Assembly: GCF_005221285.1 (NCBI RefSeq)
Contig: NZ_CP039886.1
Span: forward strand, 1,116,001 to 1,180,000
Direction of reading: 5' to 3'
DNA: 64,000 nt
From: Neisseria flavescens
Lineage (GTDB): Bacteria > Pseudomonadota > Gammaproteobacteria > Burkholderiales > Neisseriaceae
Below the pieces are notes generated by a model. That model had not been told where the DNA came from, made no database searches, and saw only the letters and a list, made by a program, of their open reading frames with translations. How positions within the stretch are numbered: position 1 is the stretch's first letter; each line of letters opens with the position of its first letter. Below, in pieces: positions 49,222 to 59,621 of this stretch. The position numbers and the translations under genes were made by a program.

Positions 49222-50898
49222 TTAACGTGTTACCGGTTTGTAACGGATACGTTTCGGTTTCGCGCCCTCTTCGCCGAGTCGGCGTTTCTTGTCGGCTTCG
49301 TATTCCTGATAGTTGCCGTCGAAGAACACCCATTTGGAGTCGCCTTCACACGCCAAGATATGCGTAGCGATGCGGTCGAGGAACCAGCGGTCATGCGAAA
49401 TCACCATCACGCTGCCGGCAAATTCCAGCAATGCGTCTTCCAGCGCGCGCAGGGTTTCCACGTCGAGGTCGTTGGACGGTTCGTCCAGCAGCAACACATT
49501 GCCGCCGCCCAACAAGGTTTTCGCCAAGTGCAAACGACCGCGTTCGCCGCCGGAAAGGTTGCCGGCGATTTTGCTTTGGTCGCTACCTTTGAAATTGAAA
49601 CGCCCCAAATACTGGCGGGCGGGGATTTCAAACTGTCCGACCTGCAAAATGTCGCGGCCTTCGGCAATGTTGTCGAATACGGTTTTATCGTTTTGCAAAC
49701 CTTCACGGCTTTGGTCAATCAGGCTCATTTTCACGGTTTGCCCGATTTTCACTTCGCCGGAATCGGGCTGCTCTTTGCCCGAAATCATTTTGAACAGCGT
49801 CGATTTACCCGCGCCGTTCGGGCCGATGATGCCGACAATCGCGCCCGCAGGCACTTTGAAGCTCAAATCGTCAATCAGCACTTTATCGCCAAACGATTTG
49901 GAAACGTTCACAAATTCAATTACTTCGTTGCCCAAACGCTCGGCAACAGGGATAAAGATTTCTTGCGTTTCATTGCGTTTTTGGTATTCGTAGTTGCTCA
50001 TTTCCTCGAAACGCGCCAAACGCGCTTTGGACTTGGCTTGGCGGCCTTTGGCATTTTGGCGTACCCATTCCAATTCCTGCTTCATCGCCTTCACGCGCGC
50101 GGCTTCGGATTTCGCCTCGTTTTCCAAGCGTTTTTCTTTCTGCTCCAGCCAAGACGAGTAATTGCCTTTCCACGGAATACCGTGTCCTCGGTCGAGTTCC
50201 AAAATCCATTCGGCGGCGTTGTCGAGGAAATAGCGATCGTGCGTTACCGCAACGACTGTGCCGGGGAAGCGCACCAGGAATTGCTCCAACCATTCCACCG
50301 ATTCCGCATCCAAATGGTTGGTCGGTTCGTCCAGCAGCAGCATATCGGGTTTGCTCAACAAGAGTTTGCACAAAGCGACGCGGCGTTTTTCACCGCCGGA
50401 CAGATTGCCGATTTTGGCATCCCATTCCGGCAGGCGCAGCGCATCGGCGGCGATTTCCAATTCGTGTTCCGCACCGCCGCCCGTGGACGAACCCGCCGCG
50501 ATAATCGCTTCCAAGCGGCCCTGTTCTTCCGCCAGCGCGTCAAAATCCGCATCGGGATTGGCGTACTCGGCATACACTTCTTCCAAACGTTTCTGCGCCG
50601 CCGCCACTTCGCCCAAACCGCTTTCCACTTCCTCGCGCACGGTTTTCTCAGGATCAAGCTCCGGCTCTTGCGGCAGATAGCCGATTTTGATGCCGCCCAT
50701 CGGCACGGCTTCGCCCTCAAATTCCTTATCCACACCCGCCATAATCCGCAGCACGGTGGACTTGCCCGCGCCGTTCAAACCGAGCAGGCCGATTTTCGCG
50801 CCGGGGAAAAATGAAAGGGAAATGTCTTTAATGATGGTTTTTTGCGGCGGCACAACCTTGCTCACGCGCAGCATAGAATAGACGTATTGTTGGGACAT
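49222..50898 (-). CDS. ettA: ABC-F translational throttle protein EttA
   Basis: 558 residues, two ABC cassettes in one soluble chain. Walker A motifs GLNGAGKST (about 39) and GPNGAGKST (about 355); signature motifs NLSGGEKRR and NLSGGERGR; Walker B LLLDEPTNHLD and LLLDEPSNDLD. The linker between the cassettes is the P-site tRNA-interacting motif region (EAKSEAARVKAMKQELEW). EttA binds the ribosomal E site and gates the first elongation step according to ATP/ADP. Start at 50898 matches family MSQQYVYSMLRV. Confidence 0.95.
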   Translation of the reverse strand: MSQQYVYSMLRVSKVVPPQKTIIKDISLSFFPGAKIGLLGLNGAGKSTVLRIMAGVDKEFEGEAVPMGGIKIGYLPQEPELDPEKTVREEVESGLGEVAAAQKRLEEVYAEYANPDADFDALAEEQGRLEAIIAAGSSTGGGAEHELEIAADALRLPEWDAKIGNLSGGEKRRVALCKLLLSKPDMLLLDEPTNHLDAESVEWLEQFLVRFPGTVVAVTHDRYFLDNAAEWILELDRGHGIPWKGNYSSWLEQKEKRLENEAKSEAARVKAMKQELEWVRQNAKGRQAKSKARLARFEEMSNYEYQKRNETQEIFIPVAERLGNEVIEFVNVSKSFGDKVLIDDLSFKVPAGAIVGIIGPNGAGKSTLFKMISGKEQPDSGEVKIGQTVKMSLIDQSREGLQNDKTVFDNIAEGRDILQVGQFEIPARQYLGRFNFKGSDQSKIAGNLSGGERGRLHLAKTLLGGGNVLLLDEPSNDLDVETLRALEDALLEFAGSVMVISHDRWFLDRIATHILACEGDSKWVFFDGNYQEYEADKKRRLGEEGAKPKRIRYKPVTR

Positions 50899-51237
50899 AG
50901 TTTTCTCGTTTCCGTCAAACAAATTTCAGACGACCCATTTTAACCTATTGCCCCAATACTTGCTTGTTCAAATGCCGTCTGAAAATAGAAATAAGCATCA
51001 AAATATACACCAAGCCGAACCGATACCCTCACTGCCCGACGGTATCAATGCCAAACCGCAGAAAATTTGATTTAAGCCAGTTTATCCTTGAACTGGCATT
51101 GCCAATATCCGGCGCGCTTCATAAAATGCACCTATATCCTTAAAAGTACGCACACAAACAATAACGATAGAAAACACCACACCAAGAACCATTTCTGGTT
51201 TTTCAATAAAAATACTTTTCAAAAAAGGATTTACCTT
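50899..51237. other. ettA/maltose-cluster divergent intergenic region
   Basis: 339 bp. A near-mucDUS (GGGTCGTCTGAA, reverse strand, about 50924-50935), an AT-type DUS (50972-50983) and a hairpin GCCAGTT/AACTGGC (51076-51082, 51091-51097). The frame open upstream of the transporter has no ribosome site before 51221. No gene recognised. Confidence 0.55.
50972..50983. repeat. AT-type DUS
   Basis: ATGCCGTCTGAA, single copy between ettA and the maltose transporter. Confidence 0.85.
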
Positions 51238-52590
51238 ATGTCGGAAAATACGCAAAAAACAGCAAAACAAGGTTTGCCGTCACTGGCAAAAAGCACGATT
51301 TGGATGTTGAGCTTCGGCTATCTCGGCGTTCAGACGGCCTTTACCCTGCAAAGCTCGCAGATGAGCCGCATTTTTCAAACGCTAGGCGCAGACCCGCACA
51401 ATTTGGGCTGGTTCTTTATCCTGCCGCCGCTGGCGGGGATGCTGGTGCAGCCGATAGTGGGCTACTACTCAGACCGCACTTGGAAGCCGCGCTTGGGCGG
51501 CCGCCGCCTGCCGTATCTGCTTTACGGCACGCTGATTGCGGTTATCGTGATGATTTTGATGCCGAACTCGGGCAGCTTCGGTTTCGGCTATGCGTCGTTG
51601 GCGGCCTTGTCGTTCGGCGCGCTGATGATTGCGCTGTTGGACGTGTCGTCGAATATGGCGATGCAGCCGTTTAAGATGATGGTCGGCGACATGGTCAACG
51701 AGGAGCAGAAAAGCTACGCCTACGGGATTCAGAGCTTTTTGGCGAATACGGGCGCGGTTGTGGCGGCGATTCTGCCGTTTGTGTTCGCGTATATCGGTTT
51801 GGCGAATACCGCCGAGAAAGGCGTTGTGCCACAAACCGTGGTCGTAGCATTCTATGTGGGCGCGGCGTTATTGATTATTACCAGTGCGTTCACAATCTTC
51901 AAAGTCAAAGAATACGATCCGGAAACCTACGCCCGTTACCACGGCATCGATGTCGCCGCGAATCAGGAAAAAGCCAACTGGTTCGAACTCTTAAAAACGG
52001 CACCTAAAGCGTTTTGGACGGTTACTCTGGTACAGTTTTTCTGCTGGTTCGCCTTCCAATATATGTGGACTTACTCGGCAGGCGCGATTGCGGAAAACGT
52101 CTGGCACACCACTGATGCGTCTTCCGTAGGTTATCAGGAGGCGGGCAACTGGTACGGCGTTTTGGCGGCGGTGCAGTCGGTTGCGGCGGTGATTTGTTCG
52201 TTTGTATTGGCGAAAGTGCCGAATCAATACCATAAGGCGGGTTATTTCGGCTGTTTGGCTTTGGGTGCGCTCGGTTTCTTCTCTATCTTCTTCATTCACA
52301 ATCAATACGCACTGATTCTGTCTTATACCTTAATCGGCATCGCTTGGGCGGGCATCATCACTTATCCGCTGACGATTGTAACCAACGCCTTGTCGGGCAA
52401 ACATATGGGCACTTACTTGGGATTGTTTAACGGCTCTATCTGTATGCCCCAAATCGTCGCTTCACTATTGAGCTTCGTGCTTTTCCCGATGCTGGGCAGC
52501 CATCAGGCAACCATGTTCTTGGTTGCAGGCGCGGTCTTGCTGCTGGGAGCCTTCTCAGTATGTCTGATTAAAGAGACCCACGGCGAATAA
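51238..52590 (+). CDS. maltose/sugar transporter of the MFS (SLC45-like)
   Basis: 450 residues with about 12 membrane segments. LSFGYLGVQTAFTLQSSQMSRIF and YYSDRTWKPRLGGRRLPYL (the RxxxGRR loop between TM2 and TM3) are the signature of the sucrose/maltose symporter branch. It is followed at once by maltose phosphorylase and beta-phosphoglucomutase genes, so import of maltose with protons is the likely role. AAGGAT precedes the ATG at 51238; the upstream extension to 51088 is rejected. Confidence 0.88.
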   Translation: MSENTQKTAKQGLPSLAKSTIWMLSFGYLGVQTAFTLQSSQMSRIFQTLGADPHNLGWFFILPPLAGMLVQPIVGYYSDRTWKPRLGGRRLPYLLYGTLIAVIVMILMPNSGSFGFGYASLAALSFGALMIALLDVSSNMAMQPFKMMVGDMVNEEQKSYAYGIQSFLANTGAVVAAILPFVFAYIGLANTAEKGVVPQTVVVAFYVGAALLIITSAFTIFKVKEYDPETYARYHGIDVAANQEKANWFELLKTAPKAFWTVTLVQFFCWFAFQYMWTYSAGAIAENVWHTTDASSVGYQEAGNWYGVLAAVQSVAAVICSFVLAKVPNQYHKAGYFGCLALGALGFFSIFFIHNQYALILSYTLIGIAWAGIITYPLTIVTNALSGKHMGTYLGLFNGSICMPQIVASLLSFVLFPMLGSHQATMFLVAGAVLLLGAFSVCLIKETHGE

Positions 52591-52664
52591 TCCATCAATA
52601 CCATCGGCAAAGGCCGTCTGAAACCTTTGCCGAACTTACAATTTTAATAACAGGAGCTTCATAA

Positions 52665-54930
52665 ATGTATACAAGAATTATGGAAATCAGCCCTTGGACG
52701 CTGCGTTCGGCAAAGCTGGAAAAAGAACACAAACGGCTGCAAGAGAGCCTGACCAGCTTGGGCAACGGCTATATGGGTATGCGCGGCAGCTTTGAGGAAA
52801 CCTACTCCGCCGACAGCCACTTGGGCACCTACATCGCCGGCGTGTGGTTCCCCGACAAAACCCGCGTCGGCTGGTGGAAAAACGGCTATCCCAAATATTT
52901 CGGCAAAGCCATCAACGCGCTCAATTTCAGCAAAGTCAAAATCTTTGTCGACGGGCAGGAAGTGGACTTGGCGAAAAACGGTGTTGCCGGCTTCTCCGTC
53001 GAACTCGATATGCAGCACGGCGTGTTGCGCCGCTCGTTCACCGTATTTGGCGTGCGTTTCGATGTGTGCAAATTCCTGTCCGTCGCGCAAAAAGAGCTGG
53101 CGGTTATCCGCTGGGAAGCCGTATCCGTTGACGGCAAAACCCACCAAGTCCGCATCGATTCCATCATCGATGCCGACGTGAAAAACGAAGATTCCAACTA
53201 CGAAGAAAAATTCTGGCAGGTATTGGACAAAGGCGTTTCAGACGGCCTCTCCTACATTGCCGCCCAAACCGTCGCCAATCCTTTCGGCGTGGAACAATTC
53301 ATCGTCAACGCCGAGCAAACCTTCGCCGGCAGCTTCAAAGCCCTCGGCGGCAGCCAAACCGACTGGCAGGTCTCCAATTCTTTTGAATCCGAAGTCGGCA
53401 GCACACCCGAAACCTTTGAAAAACGGGTTATTGTTACCACCAGCCGCGATTATCAGGGCTTGGAAGCAGTGAAAGCCGCAGGCTGCGCCTTGTCGGAAAA
53501 AATCGCAGGCGTTGCGTTTGAAACCTTGCTGGACGCGCACAAAGCAGGCTGGCTGCACCGTTGGGAAATCGCCGACGTGGTCATCGAAGGCAGCGACGAA
53601 GCACAGCAGGGCATCCGCTTCAACCTGTTCCAACTGTTCTCCACCTACTACGGCCTACGGCGAAGACGCGCGCCTGAACATCGGCCCCAAAGGCTTTACC
53701 GGAGAAAAATACGGCGGCGCAACCTATTGGGATACTGAAGCCTACGCCGTACCGCTCTACCTCGCACTGGCAGAACCCGAAGTTACCCGCAACCTGCTGC
53801 AATACCGCCGCAACCAACTGCCGCAGGCGCAGCACAACGCGCACGAACAGGGCTTGGCGGGCGCACTCTATCCGATGGTAACGTTTACGGGCATCGAGTG
53901 CCACAACGAATGGGAAATCACCTTCGAGGAAATCCACCGCAACGGCGCGATTCCCTACGCCATCTACAACTACACCAACTACACCGGCAATGAAAGCTAT
54001 CTTGCCAAAGAAGGCTTGGAAGTCTTGGTCGAAGTGTCCCGCTTCTGGGCGGACCGCGTCCACTTCTCCAAACGCAACGGCAAATACATGATTCACGGCG
54101 TAACCGGCCCGAACGAATACGAAAACAACATCAACAACAACTGGTACACCAACACCCTCGCCGCATGGGTATTGGACTACACCCGCGAAGCCCTAGCGAA
54201 ATACCCGCGTCCGGATTTAAACGTGCGTGCCGCCGAGTTGGAAAAATGGGCGGACATCAGCGCGAATATGTACCGTCCGCATGACGAAGAACTCGGCGTA
54301 TTCGTGCAGCACGACGGCTTCCTCGACAAAGACATCCGCCCCGTGTCCGCGCTTTCGCCCGACGATTTGCCGCTCAACCAGAAATGGTCGTGGGACAAAA
54401 TCCTGCGTTCGCCCTTCATCAAACAGGCGGACGTCTTGCAAGGCATCTACTTCTTCGGCGACCGTTTCAATATCGACGAAAAACGCCGCAATTTCGACTT
54501 CTACGAACCGATGACCGTGCACGAAAGCTCGTTGTCGCCGTGTATTCATGCCATCCTTGCCGCCGAACTGGGCAAGGAAGAAAAAGCCGTGGAAATGTAC
54601 CGGCGCACCGCCCGTCTGGACTTGGACAACTACAACAACGACACCGAAGACGGCCTGCACATTACTTCTATGACCGGCTCGTGGCTCGCCATCGTCCAAG
54701 GTTTCGCCCAAATGAAAACTTGGGGCGGCAAACTCAGCTTCGCACCGTTCCTGCCGGGCGCGTGGACAGGCTACGCCTTCCATATCAACTACCGAGGCCG
54801 TCTGATTAAAGTCGCCGTCGGCAAAGAAAACGTCGTCTTCACCCTGCTCAAAGGCGAGCCGCTCGATTTGCAGGTGTACGGCAAAGACATCACGCTCAAC
54901 GGCAGCCACACTGTCGCGTTGGAAAAATAA
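52665..54930 (+). pseudogene. mapA: maltose phosphorylase (GH65), broken by a 7-bp duplication
   Basis: Intact, the product would be about 752 residues. It splits maltose with phosphate into glucose and beta-glucose-1-phosphate. The first frame runs through the N-terminal beta-sandwich (SLGNGYMGMRGSFEE) to FNLFQLFSTYYG; the next frame continues GEDARLNIGPKGFTGEKYGGATYWDTEAY and TGIECHNEWEITFEEIHRNG with the catalytic Glu region. The junction is CTACGGC twice in tandem (53648-53661); removing one copy restores one frame. As read, translation ends at 53738, before the catalytic domain. AGGAGC precedes the ATG. Symbol by homology. Confidence 0.9.
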
Positions 54931-54942
54931 GGAGGGCGCAAA

Positions 54943-55608
54943 ATGACGTTTACCGCTGTGCTCTTCGATCTCGACGGTGTCATCACCGATACCGCCGAAT
55001 ACCATTACCGCGCATGGAAAAAGCTCGCCGAAGAACTGGGCATCGGCATAGACCGCAAGTTTAACGAGCAGCTCAAAGGCGTGTCGCGCGACGATTCGCT
55101 CAAACGCATCCTCGCGCACGGCGGCAAAACCGTCGGCGAAGCCGAGTTCGCCGAACTGACCCGCCGCAAAAACGACAACTACGTCGAGATGATTCAGGCA
55201 GTCAAACCCGAAGACGTGTATCCCGGCATTTTGCCGCTGCTGGAAGCATTAAAAGCAAACGGCAAAAAAATCGCCCTCGCATCCGCCAGTAAAAACGGCC
55301 CGTTCCTGCTCGAACGCATGGGGCTGACCCACTTCTTCGACACCGTCGCCGACCCTGCCGCCGTCGCGCATTCCAAACCCGCCCCCGACATCTTCCTCGC
55401 CGCCGCCGAGGGCGCGGGCGCGGACATCCGCCAATGCATCGGCATCGAAGACGCAGCGGCAGGCGTTGCCGCCATCAAAGCCGCCGGCGCCTTGCCCATC
55501 GGCGTGGGCAAAGCCGAAGACTTGGGCAGCGACATCGCGCTGGTGTCCGGCACCGCCGGGCTGACCTACGCCTACCTGCAAAACGTGTGGGCACAGTCGG
55601 GCAGATAA
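54943..55608 (+). CDS. pgmB: beta-phosphoglucomutase
   Basis: 221 residues, HAD superfamily. Motif I FDLDGVITDTAEYHYRAWK (nucleophile and acid Asp plus the His and Arg/Lys of the cap), GVSRDDSL, motif II ASASKNG, motif III Lys in AHSKPAPDIF and motif IV GIEDAAAGV. It converts beta-glucose-1-phosphate from maltose phosphorylase to glucose-6-phosphate. AAGGAGGG just before the ATG, 12 bp after the phosphorylase stop; same operon. Confidence 0.94.
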   Translation: MTFTAVLFDLDGVITDTAEYHYRAWKKLAEELGIGIDRKFNEQLKGVSRDDSLKRILAHGGKTVGEAEFAELTRRKNDNYVEMIQAVKPEDVYPGILPLLEALKANGKKIALASASKNGPFLLERMGLTHFFDTVADPAAVAHSKPAPDIFLAAAEGAGADIRQCIGIEDAAAGVAAIKAAGALPIGVGKAEDLGSDIALVSGTAGLTYAYLQNVWAQSGR

Positions 55609-55626
55609 AATACTCAGGAAGTAAAC

Positions 55627-55665
55627 AGGCCGTCTGAAAACCTGAATCAGGTTTTCAGACGGCCT
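55627..55665. terminator. bidirectional DUS-pair terminator with 18-bp arms
   Basis: AGGCCGTCTGAAAACCTG and its complement with a 3-base loop between convergent pgmB and murI. Confidence 0.88.
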
Positions 55666-55678
55666 TTAATATTTCCAA

Positions 55679-56488
55679 TCAACCCAACGTTACCATCTCA
55701 ATCTGTTCCATACTCCTACCCAAGAAGCGTTCGCCGATGGTGCGGAAACGCAGTGGGATGTCGCTGACGTAGAAGCGGTAATCCGGGTTGTCGTTTTCTG
55801 TATTCAACAAACCTGCTTGTGCTAAGGCTTTGGCGGTGGCTTCGGCGGTAGTGATGGCAGAATCGACCAAGGTGACGTTTTGCGCTTCACGGCCGATAAG
55901 CGGCTTGAGAAGTGGGAAGTGGGTACAACCCAACACTAGCGTGTCTATGTCGTCGGCCAAGAGTGGCTTCAGGTATTCGCGTACGGTCAGGCGGGTGACT
56001 TCGTGATCGAGCCAGCCTTCTTCCACCAATGGCACAAGCAGTGGCGCGGCTTGCGTGCGCACCAGCGTGTCGTTGTTTTTCGAATGGATGGCGCGCGCGT
56101 AGGCATTGCTGTTGACGGTGGTATTGGTTGCGATAATGCCGATTCGGTTGTTTTTGGTGGTTTGCAAAGCGGCTTCCGCACCGGCGGAGATGACGTCCAA
56201 TACGGGCATATTGCCTGCTTTTTGGCGGATTCTCTGTCCGGCAACGGCGGCGATGGTGTTGCACGCAATGACGAGTGCTTTGACATCGTTTTCCAGCAGA
56301 AAATCGACAATCTGCATGGCGAAGGTTTCGATGGTGGCGCGGGATTTGGTGCCGTAGGGAACGCGTGCGGTATCGCCGAAATAGATGATGTTTTCCATCG
56401 GTAGTCGTTCCATCAGGGCGCGGACGTTGGTCAAGCCGCCGACGCCGGAATCGAATACGCCGATGGGGCGTTGTTTGCTGGTACTCAT
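55679..56488 (-). CDS. murI: glutamate racemase
   Basis: 269 residues. Two catalytic cysteines: ACNTIAAV (about residue 74) and GCTHFPLL (about 185); N-terminal GVFDSGVGGLTNVRAL. It makes D-glutamate for peptidoglycan. The ATG at 56488 is used; the frame is open to a TTG at 56503 without support. Confidence 0.95.
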   Translation of the reverse strand: MSTSKQRPIGVFDSGVGGLTNVRALMERLPMENIIYFGDTARVPYGTKSRATIETFAMQIVDFLLENDVKALVIACNTIAAVAGQRIRQKAGNMPVLDVISAGAEAALQTTKNNRIGIIATNTTVNSNAYARAIHSKNNDTLVRTQAAPLLVPLVEEGWLDHEVTRLTVREYLKPLLADDIDTLVLGCTHFPLLKPLIGREAQNVTLVDSAITTAEATAKALAQAGLLNTENDNPDYRFYVSDIPLRFRTIGERFLGRSMEQIEMVTLG

Positions 56489-56514
56489 GGTTAATTTCTT
56501 CAATATAGTGTTGA

Positions 56515-56545
56515 GGCCGTCTGAAACCGTTTTTCAGACGGCCTG
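56515..56545. terminator. DUS-pair terminator
   Basis: AGGCCGTCTGAAA/TTTCAGACGGCCT between the MFS gene and murI, both on the minus strand. Confidence 0.83.
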
Positions 56546-56549
56546 AAGG

Positions 56550-57779
56550 TTAAACATATTCTTTTTTATCGTTTTCCATCCAAGCCTGATGCGAGCAAAT
56601 CCACAACAGCACGATACCGCACACGGTCGAACTCAACATCATACCGGCCATTACCAAGGCAGAACCATTATGCAGCCAAGTCGTTGCCATGCCGACCGAT
56701 GCACCGATAAGGGATTGGAACACGCCCAATACGGCATTTGCGCTGCCACCCTCTGCGCTGAAATAGCTCATAAAGCAGGCCTGAGTGTTAGCACCGACCA
56801 AGCCTTGTGTACCGACTGAAAACATCACGCATGGCACTAAAGCCCACAAAGGCGGCAAAGACAGCGACAACACCAAAACCGTCATCAGCAGATTGGCGGC
56901 AAATTGGACGATAATGCCCCATTTGAGGATGTTTTGCGGATGCGTACCGGTTTTTAAACGCCATGCAGTAACGCGGTTAAACGACATCATGGTAATGATA
57001 TTGAGCGCAAATATCCAAGCATATTGGTTTGGGGAAACATGATACAGGTGTTGGTACACGAACGATGATTCAGTCAAAAAGGCAAACATCGAACCAAAAC
57101 TGAAAGCTTGGAAAAACAGATAGCCCATCGCGGCGCGCGTTCTCAAAACACGTTTAAACCTGCCTGCCACCACGCCAAACACGTCCATGCTGATTTTGCC
57201 TTTTTGGTGCGGCTTGGGCAGGAAATACCACATCAAACCCCAAAGCAGCAGCGAATAGCAGGCCAGAAAGCCGAAAATCATGCGCCAGCCGCCCAAGTTC
57301 TGCAAGCCTGCACCAATCATCGGCGCCATCAGCGGCACAATCATCAGAATAATGCCGATTAAGGCAAACATCTGAGCGGCTTTGCGTCCGGAATAATAAT
57401 CGCGCACCATCGCGCCGGAAATCACCACGGTCATCCCTGCGCCAAACGCCTGCACGGCACGCAAGTTCAGCAGCTGCTCGACATTATTCACCATCGTCAA
57501 ACCGATGACGGCGGCAAAGTAAATGCTCAAGCCCACTAAGGCCACCAGTTTGCGGCCTTTAATATCCGAAATCGAACCACCGACCACCTGACCAAACGCC
57601 ACGCCAAACATAAAAAAGCTCAGGCTTTGCTCAATGCGGTGGATGTCCGAACCCAGCGACTTCGCCATTTCGGGAATCGCAGGCAGATAGGCATCGACAG
57701 AAAACGGCATCAGCGCGACCAACATCGCCATCAGCACGGCCATGGTTTTTTCGCCCAAAGGGGCTTGTTGTGCAGTCAT
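56550..57779 (-). CDS. Bcr/CflA-family MFS drug transporter
   Basis: 409 residues with 12 predicted membrane segments. Family traits: N-terminal FSVDAYLPAIPEMAKSL (Bcr/CflA motif) and GGSISDIKGRKLVALVG (MFS motif A between TM2 and TM3). MVNNVEQLLNLRAVQAFGAGMTVVISGAMVRDYY carries the TM4-5 motif. Proton-driven efflux of drugs or metabolites such as sulfonamide or bicyclomycin in relatives. Substrate unknown. Confidence 0.9.
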   Translation of the reverse strand: MTAQQAPLGEKTMAVLMAMLVALMPFSVDAYLPAIPEMAKSLGSDIHRIEQSLSFFMFGVAFGQVVGGSISDIKGRKLVALVGLSIYFAAVIGLTMVNNVEQLLNLRAVQAFGAGMTVVISGAMVRDYYSGRKAAQMFALIGIILMIVPLMAPMIGAGLQNLGGWRMIFGFLACYSLLLWGLMWYFLPKPHQKGKISMDVFGVVAGRFKRVLRTRAAMGYLFFQAFSFGSMFAFLTESSFVYQHLYHVSPNQYAWIFALNIITMMSFNRVTAWRLKTGTHPQNILKWGIIVQFAANLLMTVLVLSLSLPPLWALVPCVMFSVGTQGLVGANTQACFMSYFSAEGGSANAVLGVFQSLIGASVGMATTWLHNGSALVMAGMMLSSTVCGIVLLWICSHQAWMENDKKEYV

Positions 57780-58020
57780 TCCGACTTTCGCTTTCGTAAA
57801 AAATATTCAAAAAACAAAGAAAACAACCGCCTTGTCAGACGGTTGCGGATTGGATGAAATTATAGCAGATTTCAACCTTGTCCAATCACTGCAAAAAAAC
57901 CTTTGCAAAACTTAAGGCCGTCTGAAACTTTGCTTGGTGGAATCCCCTCGCCGCAAACGTTAAAATGCTTGTTTTTTAAGACAGCAAATTATTTCACATC
58001 ACGGATTCTAAGGAATAATC

Positions 58021-59550
58021 ATGACTACATTTCAAATTGCGCGTGCCGACGGGAAAACGCTCGAAATCCAAGGCAAAATGGCCAACCGCCACGGCTTGAT
58101 CGCCGGTGCGACCGGTACAGGTAAAACCGTTACCCTGCGCCGCATAGCGGAAGCCTTCAGCAGCGAAGGTGTCCCTGTATTCTTGGTCGATGTCAAAGGC
58201 GATTTGTCGGGCATCGCGCAAGCCGGTGCCAACAGCGGAAAAGTGGGCGAACGCATCGCCGAGTTTGATTTGGGCGAACAATGGCTGCAAAATTTCCCCG
58301 TGCGCTTTTGGGATGTTTACGGCGAAACCGGTATTCCCGTACGCGTCACCGTTTCAGAAATGGGCCCTATGCTTTTGGCCCGCCTAATGAATCTGAACGA
58401 CACGCAAGAAGGCCTGCTCAACCTCGTGTTCAAAGTTGCAGACGACAGAGGCTGGCACATTTTGGACTTGAAAGACCTGCGCAGCATGTTGAAACACGTT
58501 TCCGACCACGCTTCAGAATACCGCACGCAATACGGCAACGTTTCTGCCGCCAGTATCGGCGCGATTCAACGCCAACTGCTGACTTTGGAAAACGAAGGCG
58601 CAGAAAAATTCTTCGGCGAACCTTCCCTCAACCTGCAAGACTGGATGCAAACCGACAACGGCAAAGGCATCATAAACATCCTTAACTCCGAAAAACTGAT
58701 GCGCTCGCCGCGTATGTACAGCGCGTTTTTGCTGTGGATGCTGGCAGAATTGTTTGAAACCCTGCCCGAAGTCGGCGATTTGGACAAACCAAAATTCGTG
58801 ATGTTCTTCGACGAAGCGCATTTGATGTTCGACAATGCCGCCAATGCGCTGGTCGAACAAATCGAACAAGTCGTGCGCCTGATCCGTTCCAAAGGCGTGG
58901 GCGTATATTTCGTCACCCAAAACCCGCTCGACTTGCCCGATACCATCCTCGGACAATTGGGTAACCGCGTACAACACGCCCTGCGCGCCTTCACACCGCG
59001 CGACCAAAAAGCAGTCAAAGCCGCTGCCGAAACCTTCCGCAGCAACCCAAACATCAAAGTTGCCGAAGCGATTGCCGAACTCGGCGTCGGCGAAGCCCTT
59101 GTTTCCTTCCTTGATGAAAAAGGTATGCCTGAGCCGGTAGAACGCGCCCTCATCCTACCGCCTCAATCCGCCCTGACCCCGCTTGCCGCAGAAGAACGCA
59201 ACCACTTGTTCCAAAACGATAATTTGTATCCAACTTATAAAGACATGGTGGACAACTACTCCGCTTTTGAAGCATTGGCCGAAGCAGACAGCCAAGCTGC
59301 CGCTGAAAAAGAAGCCGCAAATGCCGCCAAAGAGCAGGAAAAAGCGCAAAAAGCTGCAGAAAAAGAAGCTGCCAATGCCGATCCCGGCATCCTCGGCGGA
59401 CTAATCGGTGGTTTGAGCGGTGGACGTAAAAAATCCGGCCAAGGTTTGGGCTACAACGTTGCCGACGCCATCGGCAGCCAAATCAACCGCCAAGTGACCA
59501 ACGCCATTTCCCGCAGTATAATGGGCATTATTAAAAATATGTTTAAATAA
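58021..59550 (+). CDS. HerA/VirB4-like ATPase (DUF853)
   Basis: 509 residues. Walker A GATGTGKTVTL (about 29-39), VDVKGDLSGIA, and Walker B KFVMFFDEAHLMF (about 257) show a HerA-type P-loop; DUF853 covers most of the protein. The last about 100 residues have an Ala/Glu/Lys coiled stretch (AAAEKEAANAAKEQEKAQKAAEKE) and a Gly-rich segment LGGLIGGLSGGRKKSG. Role in DNA transactions is assumed from the fold but unproven for DUF853. AAGGAATAATC before the ATG. Single gene. Confidence 0.9.
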   Translation: MTTFQIARADGKTLEIQGKMANRHGLIAGATGTGKTVTLRRIAEAFSSEGVPVFLVDVKGDLSGIAQAGANSGKVGERIAEFDLGEQWLQNFPVRFWDVYGETGIPVRVTVSEMGPMLLARLMNLNDTQEGLLNLVFKVADDRGWHILDLKDLRSMLKHVSDHASEYRTQYGNVSAASIGAIQRQLLTLENEGAEKFFGEPSLNLQDWMQTDNGKGIINILNSEKLMRSPRMYSAFLLWMLAELFETLPEVGDLDKPKFVMFFDEAHLMFDNAANALVEQIEQVVRLIRSKGVGVYFVTQNPLDLPDTILGQLGNRVQHALRAFTPRDQKAVKAAAETFRSNPNIKVAEAIAELGVGEALVSFLDEKGMPEPVERALILPPQSALTPLAAEERNHLFQNDNLYPTYKDMVDNYSAFEALAEADSQAAAEKEAANAAKEQEKAQKAAEKEAANADPGILGGLIGGLSGGRKKSGQGLGYNVADAIGSQINRQVTNAISRSIMGIIKNMFK

Positions 59551-59565
59551 TCAGCCTGCGAAAAT

Positions 59566-59602
59566 AAAAGGCCGTCTGAAAATCAATTTCAGACGGCCTT
59601 TT
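59566..59602. terminator. bidirectional DUS-pair terminator
   Basis: AAAAGGCCGTCTGAAA and complement followed by a long T run, between convergent genes. Confidence 0.88.
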
Positions 59603-59621
59603 TTTTTATTCATCAATCCAA

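Noticed and set aside
49207..50814. 535-codon plus-strand open frame
   Set aside because: Antisense to ettA, which has intact double ABC motifs.
51088..51237. 50-residue N-terminal extension of the maltose transporter
   Set aside because: The extension is rich in Asn/Lys/His without membrane or signal character, and a good ribosome site precedes the ATG at 51238.
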